Assembly: GCA_017447625.1 (NCBI GenBank)
Contig: JAFSNB010000002.1
Span: forward strand, 31,327-95,326
Length of the DNA: 64,000 bases
Source: Bacteroidaceae bacterium
GTDB taxonomy: Bacteria > Bacteroidota > Bacteroidia > Bacteroidales > Bacteroidaceae
Reading direction: 5' to 3'
Of the stretch, positions 25,803 through 35,396 are shown in pieces; positions within the stretch are counted from its first letter, which is position 1, and each line of letters starts with the position of its first letter. The translations under genes and the position numbers were made by a program. A model generated the notes under the pieces. It was not told the DNA's origin. It was given only the letters and a program-made list of their open reading frames with translations, and made no database searches.

Positions 25803-27980
25803 ATGACTGAGAACGAAGAACTGCAGCCCACAATGACCCCGGAGGTCGAGGCCGCAGAAACATCAAAGGAGCAGGCTGCCCCTCAGGTAGAGGCACAGAC
25901 TGCAGAGACAACCACTGAATCAACAGTTGAAACTGAGGCTCCCGCAGCCGCAGAAGAACCCGTAATCGAGGAGGCTCCCGTAGCTGAGGCAGCTCCCGCT
26001 GAACCCGCAGCAGAGGAGGCCGCTGAAGAGCCCGCAGCTGAGGCCGCACCCGCAGAAGAGCCCGCAGCTGAGGCAGCACCCGCAGAAGAGCCTGCAGCCG
26101 CAGAAGAACCCGCAGCTGAGGCCGCACCCGCAGAAGAGCCTGCAGCTGAGGCAGCACCCGCAGAAGAACCCGCAGCTGAGGCAGCTTCCGAAGAAGAACC
26201 CGCTGCAGCCGAGACGGAGGACGCTGCCGAGGACAAAGTAATTTACGAAACCAAAGAGCAAGTGCTGGAGCGTCTGGATGCAATCCGCGAAGCCGGCGAC
26301 GGCGGCGACCGTCAGGAGCTCGACCTGCTGAAGCAGGTATTCTATAAATTCCACAAGGCCGACCAGCTGGCCGCCCGCAACGCCTTTATCGAGGCTGGAG
26401 GGAACGTGGAGGACTATCGTCCCGAACCGGATGTGCTGGAAGAGAACTTCAAGGCTGCGATGCAGACCATACGCGACCAGCGCGCCAAAATAGCAGAAGA
26501 GGCCGAGCACCAGAAGGAAGAGAATCTGGCACGCAAGCTCTCTATCATAGAACGCATCAAACAGCTCGCCACCTCACCCGAGGAGGCTAACAGCCATTTC
26601 GATGAGTTCAAGCAGTTGCAGGCTGAGTGGAAGGAAATCAAGGCCGTTCCGGCAGAGAAAGCCACCGAGGTGTGGAAGACCTTCCAGCTCTATGTGGAGC
26701 AATTCTACGACCAGCTGAAACTGCATATCGAAGCCCGTGAATACGACTTCCGCAAGAATCTCGAGGCCAAGACCCGCCTGATTGAGGCTGCTGAGCGTCT
26801 GGCCGACGAGACAGATATAATCACCGCTTTCAACAAACTCCAGGCTCTGCATGCCGACTACAAGGAAATCGGCCCCGTGGCCAAGGATCTGCGCGAAAGC
26901 ATTTGGGAGCGTTTCAAGGCTGCCAGCACCGTGATAAACAAACGTCATCAGGAACATTTCGAGGCTATCAAAGCACGCGAAGAGGCAAATCTCACCCGCA
27001 AGACGGAGTTGTGCGAGCAGGTGGAAGCGATTGATACCGCTGCCCTCACATCCTTCGCCCTGTGGGACGAGAAGACCAAGGAGGTTCTGGCTCTGCAGGC
27101 CGAGTGGAAGACCATAGGCTACGCTCCGCAGAAGATGAACCAGCGTGTGTTCGACCGCTTCCGCGTGGCCTGCGACCATTTCTTCACCGCCAAGGCTGAG
27201 TTCTTCAAGACCATCAAGGACGAGCAGTCAGAGAATCTGGAACAGAAGCGTAAGCTGGTTGAAGAGGCCGAGGCTCTGCAGGAGAGCACCGAGTGGCGCA
27301 AGACCACAGACAAGCTGATAGACCTGCAGAAGCGATGGAAGGCCATCGGCGCCGTGCCTCGCAAGTACAGCGAGCAGTTGTGGAAGCGCTTCACCGCCGC
27401 CTGTGACCATTTCTTCGAGGCCAAGCAGGCTGCAACAGCCAGCGCACGCAGCGAGGAGCAGGCCAACCTCAGCGCCAAGCGCGACATCATAGAACAACTG
27501 AAGGCTCTCGCCGAGGATGCCGCTTCTGCAACCATCGATCAGGTGCGCCAGCTCCAGCAGCAATGGAACGAGGTCGGACATGTGCCTTTCCGCGACAAGG
27601 ACAAGGTGTATGCCGCCTATCGTGAGATCACCGACCAGCTCTACAAGCAGTTCGGTCAGAGCGCTGCCCGCCGCCGTCTCGAGGGATTCCAGAAGACTAT
27701 CCGTCGCGCAGCAGACCAGGGCGGAAGCGCATTGGCACGCGAGAAGGAGCGTCTGCTCCGCATCTATGAGCAGCAGAAGGCCGAGATTCAGACCTACGAG
27801 ACGAACCTCACCTTCCTCAGCGCCAAGAGCAAGAGCGGTAACAGCCTCGTAGCTGAACTGACCAAGAAGGTCGAGAAGCTTAAGGGCGAACTCTCTCTCC
27901 TGGCCGAGAAAATCAAGGCCGTGGATGCAGAGATGCGTGCACCGAAAGAAGAGGAGCAGCCCGCCGAGACAAAGGACTGA
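25803..27980 (+). CDS. DUF349-repeat protein with acidic EPA-rich N-terminus
   Basis: 725 residues. Residues about 30-140 are a repetitive Glu/Pro/Ala stretch (AAPAEEPAAE units) with no predicted fold. From about 150 on, several roughly 75-residue helical DUF349 repeats follow, each with a W-K-x-I/V-G-x-x-P core (QAEWKEIKAVPAEK, QAEWKTIGYAPQKM, QKRWKAIGAVPRKY, QQQWNEVGHVPFRD). A coiled coil ends the protein (KKVEKLKGELSLLAEKIKAV). DUF349 proteins are cytoplasmic and of unclear role. The next gene starts 52 bases later. Confidence 0.88.
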   Translation: MTENEELQPTMTPEVEAAETSKEQAAPQVEAQTAETTTESTVETEAPAAAEEPVIEEAPVAEAAPAEPAAEEAAEEPAAEAAPAEEPAAEAAPAEEPAAAEEPAAEAAPAEEPAAEAAPAEEPAAEAASEEEPAAAETEDAAEDKVIYETKEQVLERLDAIREAGDGGDRQELDLLKQVFYKFHKADQLAARNAFIEAGGNVEDYRPEPDVLEENFKAAMQTIRDQRAKIAEEAEHQKEENLARKLSIIERIKQLATSPEEANSHFDEFKQLQAEWKEIKAVPAEKATEVWKTFQLYVEQFYDQLKLHIEAREYDFRKNLEAKTRLIEAAERLADETDIITAFNKLQALHADYKEIGPVAKDLRESIWERFKAASTVINKRHQEHFEAIKAREEANLTRKTELCEQVEAIDTAALTSFALWDEKTKEVLALQAEWKTIGYAPQKMNQRVFDRFRVACDHFFTAKAEFFKTIKDEQSENLEQKRKLVEEAEALQESTEWRKTTDKLIDLQKRWKAIGAVPRKYSEQLWKRFTAACDHFFEAKQAATASARSEEQANLSAKRDIIEQLKALAEDAASATIDQVRQLQQQWNEVGHVPFRDKDKVYAAYREITDQLYKQFGQSAARRRLEGFQKTIRRAADQGGSALAREKERLLRIYEQQKAEIQTYETNLTFLSAKSKSGNSLVAELTKKVEKLKGELSLLAEKIKAVDAEMRAPKEEEQPAETKD
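25975..26215. repeat. in-frame minisatellite encoding AEEPAAEAAP
   Basis: Units close to GCACCCGCAGAAGAGCCCGC with GCAGCTGAGGCA spacers recur across this stretch. Unit lengths are multiples of three, so copy-number change would vary protein length without a frameshift. Confidence 0.85.
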
Positions 27981-28032
27981 GAAGCCCTTTCCTCGCGATA
28001 AATCCTCTATTGTTTCACTAAAGACAATTGAT

Positions 28033-29979
28033 ATGAATATTTTCTATAAGATATCATCGCATTACTTCTCGAATAAGGCGGCGCCGTATTGGATAGTACT
28101 TCTGTTTGACTGCTTGGTGGTGGTGATCTCGATGCTGGTGACCTACACGTTGTACCAGGGTGCTTCGGCAACAGCTGTTACCTTTTGGCCTTTGGTAGGA
28201 ACACTCATCTTGTATCTGGTTCCCTACATCGTGGGCTTCAGAGTAATGCATACCTATCAGGGAGTTGTCCGCTATTCCGGATTCACCGACCTTTACCGTG
28301 TAGCCATAGCCAACTTCATAGGAATTGCTATCATTGAGTTCCTGCGACTGACCATAAACATGGATAAGTGGCTTGTTTCTATCAATTTCCGCGAGCTGCT
28401 GTTCTCCTGGCTGCTGGCAACGGTGGTTATGGTCGGAACCCGCATTGTTGTGAAGTATCTGTTTGACTTAGTCAGAGGCGCTGAGGCTTCAAAGAATGTA
28501 TTCATCTACGGTTGTAAGGCTGGCGGCCTGATGCTGGCAAAGGCCATCCGGATGGAGGAGCCTGCACGCTTCACGCTGAAGGGCTTTATCTCCGACTCAG
28601 AGGATATGCCCGGCCACATGCTCATGGGAACAATGGTCTTTGCCAACGATGAGCACTTGATAGAGAACATGCGCAAGGCAAATACGAAGACTCTTCTTGT
28701 GTCTCCGCTGAAGAAGAACCGTATCTCCGAAAACCAGGCTATGGTGGATAGACTGATAGAAGCCGGTATCACACTTTATACGCTGAATCTGGCGCAGACG
28801 TGGGACGGCTCTTCGGACATCAACACCTCACAGTTGCAGGAGGTGCAGATTGAAGACCTGCTGCCGCGTGAGGAAATTGAGGTGGATATGGATGTCATCG
28901 GCAATATGCTGCGCGACAAATGCATCTTCATCACCGGTTCTGCCGGCTCTATAGGCTCGGAGATGGTGCGTCAGATCTCCAAGTACTCGCCCAGACAGCT
29001 TGTGCTGGTCGATGAGGCTGAGACTCCGCAGCACGACATACGCCTGATGATGGCCAATGATTTCCCGGGAATCAAGGCGGAGACTGTGGTGACAAGCATC
29101 ACAAAGAGCCGCCGGATGGAGAGCCTCTTTAAGGCTTACCGGCCAGATTACGTGTTCCACGCTGCTGCCTACAAGCATGTGCCTATGATGGAGGACAACC
29201 CCAGCGAGGCTGTGCAGAACAACATCGACGGTACACGAGTCATAGCCGACTTGGCTGTCAAGTACGGAGTCAAAAAGTTCGTGATGATTTCTACCGACAA
29301 GGCTGTGAATCCCACAAACGTCATGGGATGCTCCAAGCGTATTTGTGAGATTTACGTCCAGGCTCTCAACCGCAAGCTTCAGAAAGAAGCTGCTTCTACC
29401 GTGGGTGCGGAAGGCAAGCCAAAGGAGTACTGCCAGTTCGTGACCACTCGTTTCGGTAATGTCCTTGGTTCAAACGGCTCTGTTATTCCTATCTTCAAGG
29501 AGCAGATTCGTAAGGGAGGTCCCGTAACGGTGACTCATCCTGACATCATCCGCTACTTCATGTTGATACCTGAAGCTTGTAAGCTGGTGCTTGAGGCTGG
29601 TACAATGGGCAAGGGCGGCGAGATATTCGTCTTCGACATGGGGCAGCCCGTGAAGATTGCCGATCTCGCACATCGAATGATCCGTCTGAGCGGCGCCAAG
29701 AACGTCGAAGTGAAGTTCACCGGTCTTCGTGATGGCGAGAAGCTCTACGAAGAGGTGCTTAACGACGAGGAACTGACCAAACCGACCTTCCACAAGAAAA
29801 TCAAGATTGCACAGGTGCGCGAGTACGACTACGAGACAGCTGCTGCGCAGATTGATGCTCTCGTGGCTCAGAGTTATCTCTATGACGACATGGAGACTGT
29901 ACGTCTGATGAAGCAGATCGTTCCGGAATACAAGTCCAAGCAGTCCAAGTACGAAGAACTGGACAAAGAGGAAAGTTAA
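28033..29979 (+). CDS. membrane-bound nucleotide-sugar 4,6-dehydratase (PglF/WbpM/CapD type)
   Basis: Likely converts UDP-GlcNAc to its 4-keto-6-deoxy derivative for surface glycan or capsule. 648 residues: four N-terminal membrane helices (about 18-135), a first Rossmann-like domain (NVFIYGCKAGG) and a catalytic SDR domain with NAD motif ITGSAGSIGSE (about 297-307), STDKAVNPTNVMGCSKR (Met in place of the usual Tyr, as in PglF/WbpM) and FGNVLGSNGSV. The frame is open to 27925, overlapping the DUF349 gene, but the ATG at 28033 gives the family N-terminus. No other glycan genes are adjacent. Confidence 0.9.
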   Translation: MNIFYKISSHYFSNKAAPYWIVLLFDCLVVVISMLVTYTLYQGASATAVTFWPLVGTLILYLVPYIVGFRVMHTYQGVVRYSGFTDLYRVAIANFIGIAIIEFLRLTINMDKWLVSINFRELLFSWLLATVVMVGTRIVVKYLFDLVRGAEASKNVFIYGCKAGGLMLAKAIRMEEPARFTLKGFISDSEDMPGHMLMGTMVFANDEHLIENMRKANTKTLLVSPLKKNRISENQAMVDRLIEAGITLYTLNLAQTWDGSSDINTSQLQEVQIEDLLPREEIEVDMDVIGNMLRDKCIFITGSAGSIGSEMVRQISKYSPRQLVLVDEAETPQHDIRLMMANDFPGIKAETVVTSITKSRRMESLFKAYRPDYVFHAAAYKHVPMMEDNPSEAVQNNIDGTRVIADLAVKYGVKKFVMISTDKAVNPTNVMGCSKRICEIYVQALNRKLQKEAASTVGAEGKPKEYCQFVTTRFGNVLGSNGSVIPIFKEQIRKGGPVTVTHPDIIRYFMLIPEACKLVLEAGTMGKGGEIFVFDMGQPVKIADLAHRMIRLSGAKNVEVKFTGLRDGEKLYEEVLNDEELTKPTFHKKIKIAQVREYDYETAAAQIDALVAQSYLYDDMETVRLMKQIVPEYKSKQSKYEELDKEES

Positions 29980-29984
29980 ATAAA

Positions 29985-30018
29985 GCGAGGCTGCGTCAGT
30001 TGGCGCAGCCTCGTGTTT
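29985..30018. terminator. terminator between convergent genes
   Basis: CGAGGCTGCG (29986-29995) pairs with CGCAGCCTCG (30004-30013), followed by GTGTTTTA. Upstream AAATAAA would serve as a weak T-run on the minus strand for pyrH. Confidence 0.85.
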
Positions 30019-30040
30019 TAAGGAGAATTCGTTGAGGTGG

Positions 30041-30751
30041 TTAGTTGTGGACTAATGTGCCGATTTGCTCTCCATCCATCACCTTCTTCAGGTTACCATA
30101 GATGTCCATGTTGAAGACGTAGATGGGGAGGTTGTTCTCCTTGCACATCGTGGTGGCGGTGAGATCCATAACCTTAAGACCGCGAGTGTAGATTTCGTCG
30201 TAGGTGATGTCGGTGAACTTAACAGCTGTGGGATCATTCTCGGGATCGGCGGTATAGACTCCATCCACGCGGGTGCCTTTCAGCATCACGTCAGCTTCTA
30301 TCTCAATGCCGCGCAGGCTTGAACCTGTATCTGTGGTGAAGTAAGGGTTGCCTGTGCCGCCGCTCATAATCACCACCTCTCCGGCTTCCATAGCCTCGAT
30401 TGCCTTCCACTTAGTGTAGAACTCGCCGATAGGTTCCATTCGGATGGCTGTGAGCACGCGGCTTTTAACGCCGATGGTGCCAAGAGCGCTGCTCAAAGCG
30501 AGCGAATTGATAACTGTAGCGCACATGCCCATCTGGTCACCTTTGACGCGGTCGAAGCCCTTGCCGGCACCGCTCAGGCCGCGGAAGATGTTTCCGCCGC
30601 CGATGACGATACCTATCTGCACGCCCATAGCGTGTACTTCCTTGATTTGTTCTGCGTATTCGGCCAGACGCTGTTCGTCGATGCCGTACTTCTTTGCTCC
30701 CATGAGGCTTTCACCTGACAACTTGAGCAAGATGCGTTTGAATTGTGCCAT
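30041..30751 (-). CDS. pyrH: UMP kinase
   Basis: Phosphorylates UMP to UDP in pyrimidine nucleotide synthesis; hexameric cytoplasmic enzyme of the amino-acid kinase fold. 236 residues. Seen: LLKLSGESLMG (8-18), IGIVIGGGNIFRG with the GGGN loop, GTGNPYFTTDT, and TADPENDPTA. It lies upstream of nothing obvious on its strand, with an AT-rich repeat leader between it and birA. Confidence 0.97.
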   Translation of the reverse strand: MAQFKRILLKLSGESLMGAKKYGIDEQRLAEYAEQIKEVHAMGVQIGIVIGGGNIFRGLSGAGKGFDRVKGDQMGMCATVINSLALSSALGTIGVKSRVLTAIRMEPIGEFYTKWKAIEAMEAGEVVIMSGGTGNPYFTTDTGSSLRGIEIEADVMLKGTRVDGVYTADPENDPTAVKFTDITYDEIYTRGLKVMDLTATTMCKENNLPIYVFNMDIYGNLKKVMDGEQIGTLVHN

Positions 30752-30778
30752 AGTTTTTGAGGTTTTATTGTAATGTCG

Positions 30779-30882
30779 TTATAACGTTATTTTGTTATTT
30801 TGTTATTTTGTTTAATCGTTTAACCGTTTAATCGATTATTCGATAAATCCTAAAATCCTTAAATCTTTAATTCTTTAAATCC
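30779..30882. repeat. AT-rich quasi-tandem repeat run
   Basis: Units such as GTTATTTT (three times), GTTTAATC/GTTTAACC and AAATCCTT/AAATCTTT fill the gap between birA and pyrH. It resembles the heptamer runs at 2018-2080, 9874-9962, 37985-38070 and 58310-58370. Confidence 0.7.
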
Positions 30883-31659
30883 TTAAATGTGTTCAACTTC
30901 CTTGAAAGCATAGCGGCGGATACGCCCGTCCGTGTCGCGAAGACAGATGTGGCCGTCGGGCTCCACATCGCTGATACTAGCTTGGAAACTGCCATCTGCA
31001 TCCCGGAAACCATGAATCCCTGACCTGCGGTAGAGGTGTTGCAGAAAGGTCTCGTGGATTGAGGTATAGTTATGGCTCTGGATTTCTGCGTATAGAGATG
31101 TGAAGATGCTGATGATATGCGCGAGAATGAACTGACGCTCGTGCTCCTTGCCTGTGAGCTGAAGTAGGGATACCGGGTTCGGAGCATCGCTTAAGAACTC
31201 CTGTTGATTGACATTCAGCCCAATGCCTATTATTGCGCGAGATATGGTGCGACCTTGTAATTCATTCTCTATGAGGATGCCTGCGATCTTGCTGTCATCT
31301 ACGTAGATGTCATTTGGCCATTTTACGGTTACGGCGTGGTTCGCTGCGCCGGATTCCTTCAGGGCTGTATCGACAGCGTCCCGCACAGCGAGAGCTATAG
31401 CTTCGCTTAGTGTGAAGATGTTGGTTGGAGGGAGGGCTGTCGGATGAATCTTGATACTGAACAACAGGTTCTGTCTTGCTGCCGACTCCCAGTGATTTCC
31501 GGCCTGTCCACGGCCTGATGTCTGAAACTCAGCCGTGACAACTGTCATTTCGACTGGTCGCGGCGGCTGATATCCTGCAAGGAAAGAATTGGTCGAAACG
31601 GTCTCTGCCAATTCAACCAAATGGAAGCGGGGGGAGTCGTCGAGACAGTAATGTTTCAT
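30883..31659 (-). CDS. birA: biotin--[acetyl-CoA-carboxylase] ligase
   Basis: Activates biotin with ATP and attaches it to the carboxylase carrier lysine. 258 residues with no N-terminal helix-turn-helix, so not a BirA-type repressor. Seen: ETVSTNSFLA, the biotinyl-AMP loop SGRGQAGNHWES (GRGRxGRxW-like), VKWPNDIYVDDSKIAGILIE, and IIGIGLNVNQ. The start overlaps the rsmD stop by 4 bases on the same strand. Confidence 0.95.
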   Translation of the reverse strand: MKHYCLDDSPRFHLVELAETVSTNSFLAGYQPPRPVEMTVVTAEFQTSGRGQAGNHWESAARQNLLFSIKIHPTALPPTNIFTLSEAIALAVRDAVDTALKESGAANHAVTVKWPNDIYVDDSKIAGILIENELQGRTISRAIIGIGLNVNQQEFLSDAPNPVSLLQLTGKEHERQFILAHIISIFTSLYAEIQSHNYTSIHETFLQHLYRRSGIHGFRDADGSFQASISDVEPDGHICLRDTDGRIRRYAFKEVEHI

Positions 31660-32234
31660 CTGAACAGAGAGAAATTAACGCTTCCGTAAGCGCGGTGCTC
31701 TATGAAATGCGGATGTGACGAGAAATCGTTTGTATGGCCGTGCTCCAAGACGAAGAGGCCACCTGGTTTCAGAATAGTTGAAGTCCCATCTGATGTCGCA
31801 GTGGAGTCTGCCTGTGACTCCTTGAAAATCAGGTCGGGTAGGAGAGGGAGCTCCGGCAGATTGTATGGCGGGTCGGCAAAGATGAAGTCAAAGCTGCTCG
31901 CGCGCGCGTTATTAATATAGTGTAAAGCATCAGCGCGGAGAACGATAGCGTTTTCTGCTCCCAATTGCTTCAGGAACTGATTGATGAAACGGCAGTGCAG
32001 GGGCTCTTTCTCAACAGAAATGACTTGCTTGCATCCCCGGCTTAGCAGTTCCAAGGTGATGCTCCCGGTTCCGGCAAACAGGTCAAGCGCCATTGTCTCC
32101 TCTTCTTCAAAATCCATATAGCCCTGCAGAACGTTGAAGATGTTCTCTTTGGCGAAGTCGGTCGTGGGACGCGCCTTGAATGTGCGTGGCACGTCGAAAT
32201 GCCGCCCTTTGTATTTCCCTGTTATAACGCGCAT
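31656..32234 (-). CDS. rsmD: 16S rRNA (guanine966-N2)-methyltransferase
   Basis: SAM-dependent methylation of G966 in 16S rRNA. 192 residues: MRVITGKYKGRHFDVP start, PTTDFAKENIFNVL, SAM-binding DLFAGTGSITLELLSRG (51-67), acidic VEKEPLHC, and catalytic DPPYNLP. Upstream of birA, with a 46-base gap from the DUF3822 gene, so probably one transcript with 33763-30883. Confidence 0.95.
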   Translation of the reverse strand: MRVITGKYKGRHFDVPRTFKARPTTDFAKENIFNVLQGYMDFEEEETMALDLFAGTGSITLELLSRGCKQVISVEKEPLHCRFINQFLKQLGAENAIVLRADALHYINNARASSFDFIFADPPYNLPELPLLPDLIFKESQADSTATSDGTSTILKPGGLFVLEHGHTNDFSSHPHFIEHRAYGSVNFSLFR

Positions 32235-32280
32235 CAGCTATGGTGATATTGAGTGTTTGAGTGCTTGTTGCCCGGAAGAA

Positions 32281-33096
32281 TCAGAGACGGTTGAGAAGCA
32301 GGGCTGCGGTGTCCAGCGGTACATCCTTCTCTTTGGCCAATGGGATATTCGGGAAAAGCATAGATGGGTTGATACGGATAATGTTCGCTACGTAGTTCGG
32401 CAGCTCTTTCAACCACTGCGTTTGTCCAAGCAGCAGGCAGTGGTCACGCTCGGCATCCAGGCCGAGAGTCTTCCATGCGTAGAGGATGAAATAGAGCGCA
32501 TCCGGCGCGTTATGTGCGGTGAAGGTGTTGGACATCCGGAGCCTTCCATTGTCAAAGTGGAACACAGTCAGGTTGTCTCCATCCGGATAGATGAAGAACA
32601 GTCTGATGCCATCTGTCTTTTCGTTATCTAACCGCAACAGACGCTCCATGAGCATAGCGTGTGCCCCGAAGAAGCGGGCCGTGGGGTAATATTGCAGGAT
32701 AGCATGTTCTACCTCGCGCGGTATGCTGTAAAGCTCCACAGTCTCCAAGTGAGGCAGGATGTTGTAGCTCACATGTATCTTCTCCATGTCCGGGTGGTTG
32801 AATGTAAGCTCGTACATAGCCTCGGAGCTCTCGCGCCGGAACTCTTCCAGAGGGATATGCGTGATATTCTCGGTGGAGAGCACGAAGACCTGGTCTATGT
32901 TATGATTGAAGTATTCTGGTCTGCCCAACTCGGTCTGCAAGCGTTCACCCATATCCTCATCTGCCCCCACGTCAAAACGCTCGCATCGGACGAGGCTGCT
33001 GTCGTGTGGGTTGCAGACGAAAAAACAAAATCCATCCGCACGGAGGCGGATGGATAAGTTTTGTGGAATGTGCGTTTTACTCCCAGTTGCCGGCAT
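32281..33096 (-). CDS. DUF3822 family protein
   Basis: 271 residues from the ATG at 33096 (the open frame goes up to 33159). LSIRLRADGFCFFVCNP is the typical start of the family, and the rest (VLSTENITHIPLEEF, LLLGQTQWLKELPNYVANI) fits DUF3822, a Bacteroidetes family often located beside rsmD; the fold may be ASKHA-like. No enzymatic motif. It overlaps the preceding gene by 20 bases. Confidence 0.8.
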   Translation of the reverse strand: MPATGSKTHIPQNLSIRLRADGFCFFVCNPHDSSLVRCERFDVGADEDMGERLQTELGRPEYFNHNIDQVFVLSTENITHIPLEEFRRESSEAMYELTFNHPDMEKIHVSYNILPHLETVELYSIPREVEHAILQYYPTARFFGAHAMLMERLLRLDNEKTDGIRLFFIYPDGDNLTVFHFDNGRLRMSNTFTAHNAPDALYFILYAWKTLGLDAERDHCLLLGQTQWLKELPNYVANIIRINPSMLFPNIPLAKEKDVPLDTAALLLNRL

Positions 33097-33763
33097 TGTT
33101 GTTCCAATTGTTGAGGTCACCAATCTTAAGTCCGGGATAGTTGCCCATATCGTCAGCAAGCTGACGGCGGTTGATGATGAGGCGGTCGCCCATACGGCCC
33201 ATTCCTTTCAGGAAAGAAGAGTCGGGAGCGCAGCACTCCATAACGTATTGCAGGGTGCCGGAGCGGGTGAGGTTGGTAAACGACTGGAGCATGAAGGTGT
33301 CACCCTGTGAGAAGGGGATGTAACGCAGGCTGTCTGCGCAGAAGTCGGGGCCAAAGAGAGAGTCGCTCAGCTGTACCCAAGTGGTGTCACGACGGAAGCC
33401 TTCAAGACCGTTGGCCTTGATGGCAGCCTGGTCGCCACTGTTCACGATTGCAGCAGCCTTAGCTTCGGTAAGACCCTTCTCCATCTGCTCATCAGAGAGT
33501 ACGCCTTCTTTCACAACCTTGGGGATGCGTCCGTTGCGGACAAACTCTACGAGCTTGAAGAGGCTGTCGCAATAATCGCCAACCTCGCTCTGGAGTTTCC
33601 ATTCTTCCTCAGCGGCACGAATCTGCAGTAAGCGTTCCTTGACTGCGTTCTCACGCTCGGTTACTTCCTTGTTGAAATCGATGTCGTCCTGGATGCTGCG
33701 CCAGCAAATGAAGAGCAGGCCGACCACACAAAGTGCTAAAAGCACGTTAAAAACCTTTTTCAT
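33077..33763 (-). CDS. membrane-anchored protein of unknown function
   Basis: 228 residues with one N-terminal membrane segment (MKKVFNVLLALCVVGLLFIC), a coiled-coil-prone charged stretch (EVTERENAVKERLLQIRAAE) and an exported C-terminal domain with PFSQGDTFML. The Asn-rich end (NNWNNNAGNWE) is unusual. I recognise it only as a conserved type among Bacteroidales near the rsmD cluster. A promoter at 33801-33808 makes it the first gene of the unit. Confidence 0.75.
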   Translation of the reverse strand: MKKVFNVLLALCVVGLLFICWRSIQDDIDFNKEVTERENAVKERLLQIRAAEEEWKLQSEVGDYCDSLFKLVEFVRNGRIPKVVKEGVLSDEQMEKGLTEAKAAAIVNSGDQAAIKANGLEGFRRDTTWVQLSDSLFGPDFCADSLRYIPFSQGDTFMLQSFTNLTRSGTLQYVMECCAPDSSFLKGMGRMGDRLIINRRQLADDMGNYPGLKIGDLNNWNNNAGNWE

Positions 33764-33800
33764 TTTGTATATATGTGACTTTTTTCGTTATTTCGCATCG

Positions 33801-33808
33801 CAAAAGTA
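33801..33808 (-). promoter_or_regulatory. -7 promoter box (TACTTTTG on minus)
   Basis: TACTTTTGCGATGCG lies 38 bases upstream of the membrane protein start at 33763. Confidence 0.65.
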
Positions 33809-33858
33809 GAAAGAATTATTGATATACGCTTCATCAAAACATAATTTTTTATTGCTCA

Positions 33859-35298
33859 ATGACCATAATTGACCAAATGAGGGCCGTAATTCTCGAAAAT
33901 TGCCCCTTTCAGCCCACAAAAGACCAACTTTTGGCCACCAATTTGCTCGCAAATTTCATTTTTGACCGCGATTGTGATTCTGTTTTCATTCTTCGTGGTT
34001 ATGCAGGCACTGGGAAGACCTCTTTGGTGGGTGCTTTGGTCAGGACTTTGGTCCAGTTGGAACAGAATGTTGTGCTGATGGCACCGACTGGAAGAGCTGC
34101 AAAAGTGTTCTCTATGCACTCCGGGCACTCGGCTTTTACTATTCATAAACGCATATATCGACAGAAAGCGTTCACTGGAGACATGGTGGATTTCCTTCAG
34201 GGCGTGAATTTGATGAAGCAGACTCTGTTCATTGTTGATGAGGCCTCGATGGTGGCAAACGACGGCTCAGGTGACAGCGTATTTGGAACGGGACGCTTGC
34301 TGGATGATCTTGTGCAGTTTGTATATGGAGGTGAAGGGTGTCGCCTACTTATGGTTGGAGATACCGCGCAGCTGCCCCCTGTAGGTGAGGAACAGAGTCC
34401 GGCACTCTCTCGTGAGGCATTGGAAAGCTACGGGTTGAAGGTGACGGAGGCTTCACTGACTCAAGTGGTGAGACAATTGGATGAGAGTGGAATCCTCTGG
34501 AACGCAACTATGTTGCGCCAACTGATAATGGATGACGAGATGTACTCTTTCCCAAAACTGAAGTTAAGTGGCTTCCCGGATATCTGTAACATTCCTGGTG
34601 ATGAACTCATAGAATCGCTGGAGATGTCGTATCGCGAATGTGGCACTGACGGCACTATTGTTGTTACACGCTCAAATAAACGGGCGAATGTATATAACAA
34701 CGGCATCCGCGCAAGGGTGTTGGATTACGATGACGAGCTTGTATTTGGCGACCAACTGATAATTGTTCGGAACAATTATCATTGGGTGAAACCGTCTGCA
34801 ACAGAGCAGGACTCAAAGCAGATGGACTTCATCGCTAACGGTGATATTGCTATAGTCAAGCGGTTCCGCAACGTGAGGGAGGAACATGGATTCCGGTTTG
34901 CAGATGTGTCTCTCACTTTCCCGGACTTTGATGAGTTGGAAGTGGATGCCACGATGTTGCTCGATACACTCCAAGCGGAAGCCCCTGCTTTGCCACGCGA
35001 CCGTCAGCAGGAACTCTTCCAGCGGGTTTGGGATGACTATCCTGAGATTACCACTAAGCGTGAACGAATGAAGGCAGTGAAGGAAGATCCATATTTTAAT
35101 GCCTTGCAGGTTAAATATGCCTATGCTGTCACGTGTCACAAGGCGCAGGGCGGCCAGTGGCAACACGTTTATATCGATCAGGGATACGTGACAGAGGATA
35201 TGCTCTCGCCTGATTATTTCCGGTGGTTATATACAGCTCTCACGCGAGCAACCGAACGGGTCTTCCTCGTTAATTGGCCAACAGACTTACAGAGTTAA
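33859..35298 (+). CDS. RecD/Dda-like superfamily 1 DNA helicase
   Basis: ATP-dependent DNA unwinding, probably 5'-3'. 479 residues. Seen: Walker A GYAGTGKTSLVGAL (about 48-61), motif II IVDEASMV, motif III LLMVGDTAQLPPVG, a central arginine motif TEASLTQVVRQ, and the C-terminal UvrD_C_2 region TCHKAQGGQWQHVYID with LYTALTRATE. It lacks the long N-terminal domain of RecD2, so it is closer to the Dda-like short helicases common in Bacteroidetes. Divergent from the membrane protein gene. Confidence 0.9.
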   Translation: MTIIDQMRAVILENCPFQPTKDQLLATNLLANFIFDRDCDSVFILRGYAGTGKTSLVGALVRTLVQLEQNVVLMAPTGRAAKVFSMHSGHSAFTIHKRIYRQKAFTGDMVDFLQGVNLMKQTLFIVDEASMVANDGSGDSVFGTGRLLDDLVQFVYGGEGCRLLMVGDTAQLPPVGEEQSPALSREALESYGLKVTEASLTQVVRQLDESGILWNATMLRQLIMDDEMYSFPKLKLSGFPDICNIPGDELIESLEMSYRECGTDGTIVVTRSNKRANVYNNGIRARVLDYDDELVFGDQLIIVRNNYHWVKPSATEQDSKQMDFIANGDIAIVKRFRNVREEHGFRFADVSLTFPDFDELEVDATMLLDTLQAEAPALPRDRQQELFQRVWDDYPEITTKRERMKAVKEDPYFNALQVKYAYAVTCHKAQGGQWQHVYIDQGYVTEDMLSPDYFRWLYTALTRATERVFLVNWPTDLQS

Positions 35299-35358
35299 AA
35301 ACACATAAAAGCGCAGAAGAAAAGCACGTTTTCTGACTGTTTCTCGTACAATAATCAT

Positions 35359-35366
35359 TATCTTTG
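35359..35366 (+). promoter_or_regulatory. -7 promoter box for the araC-type gene (TATCTTTG)
   Basis: TAnnTTTG match 31 bases before the regulator start. Confidence 0.6.
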
Positions 35367-35396
35367 TGCGCATAATTAAGAGATAATAGAATACAG

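Noticed and set aside
25883-26236. Ala/Ser/Gly-rich minus-strand frame
   Set aside because: Mirror of the EPA-encoding minisatellite on the plus strand.
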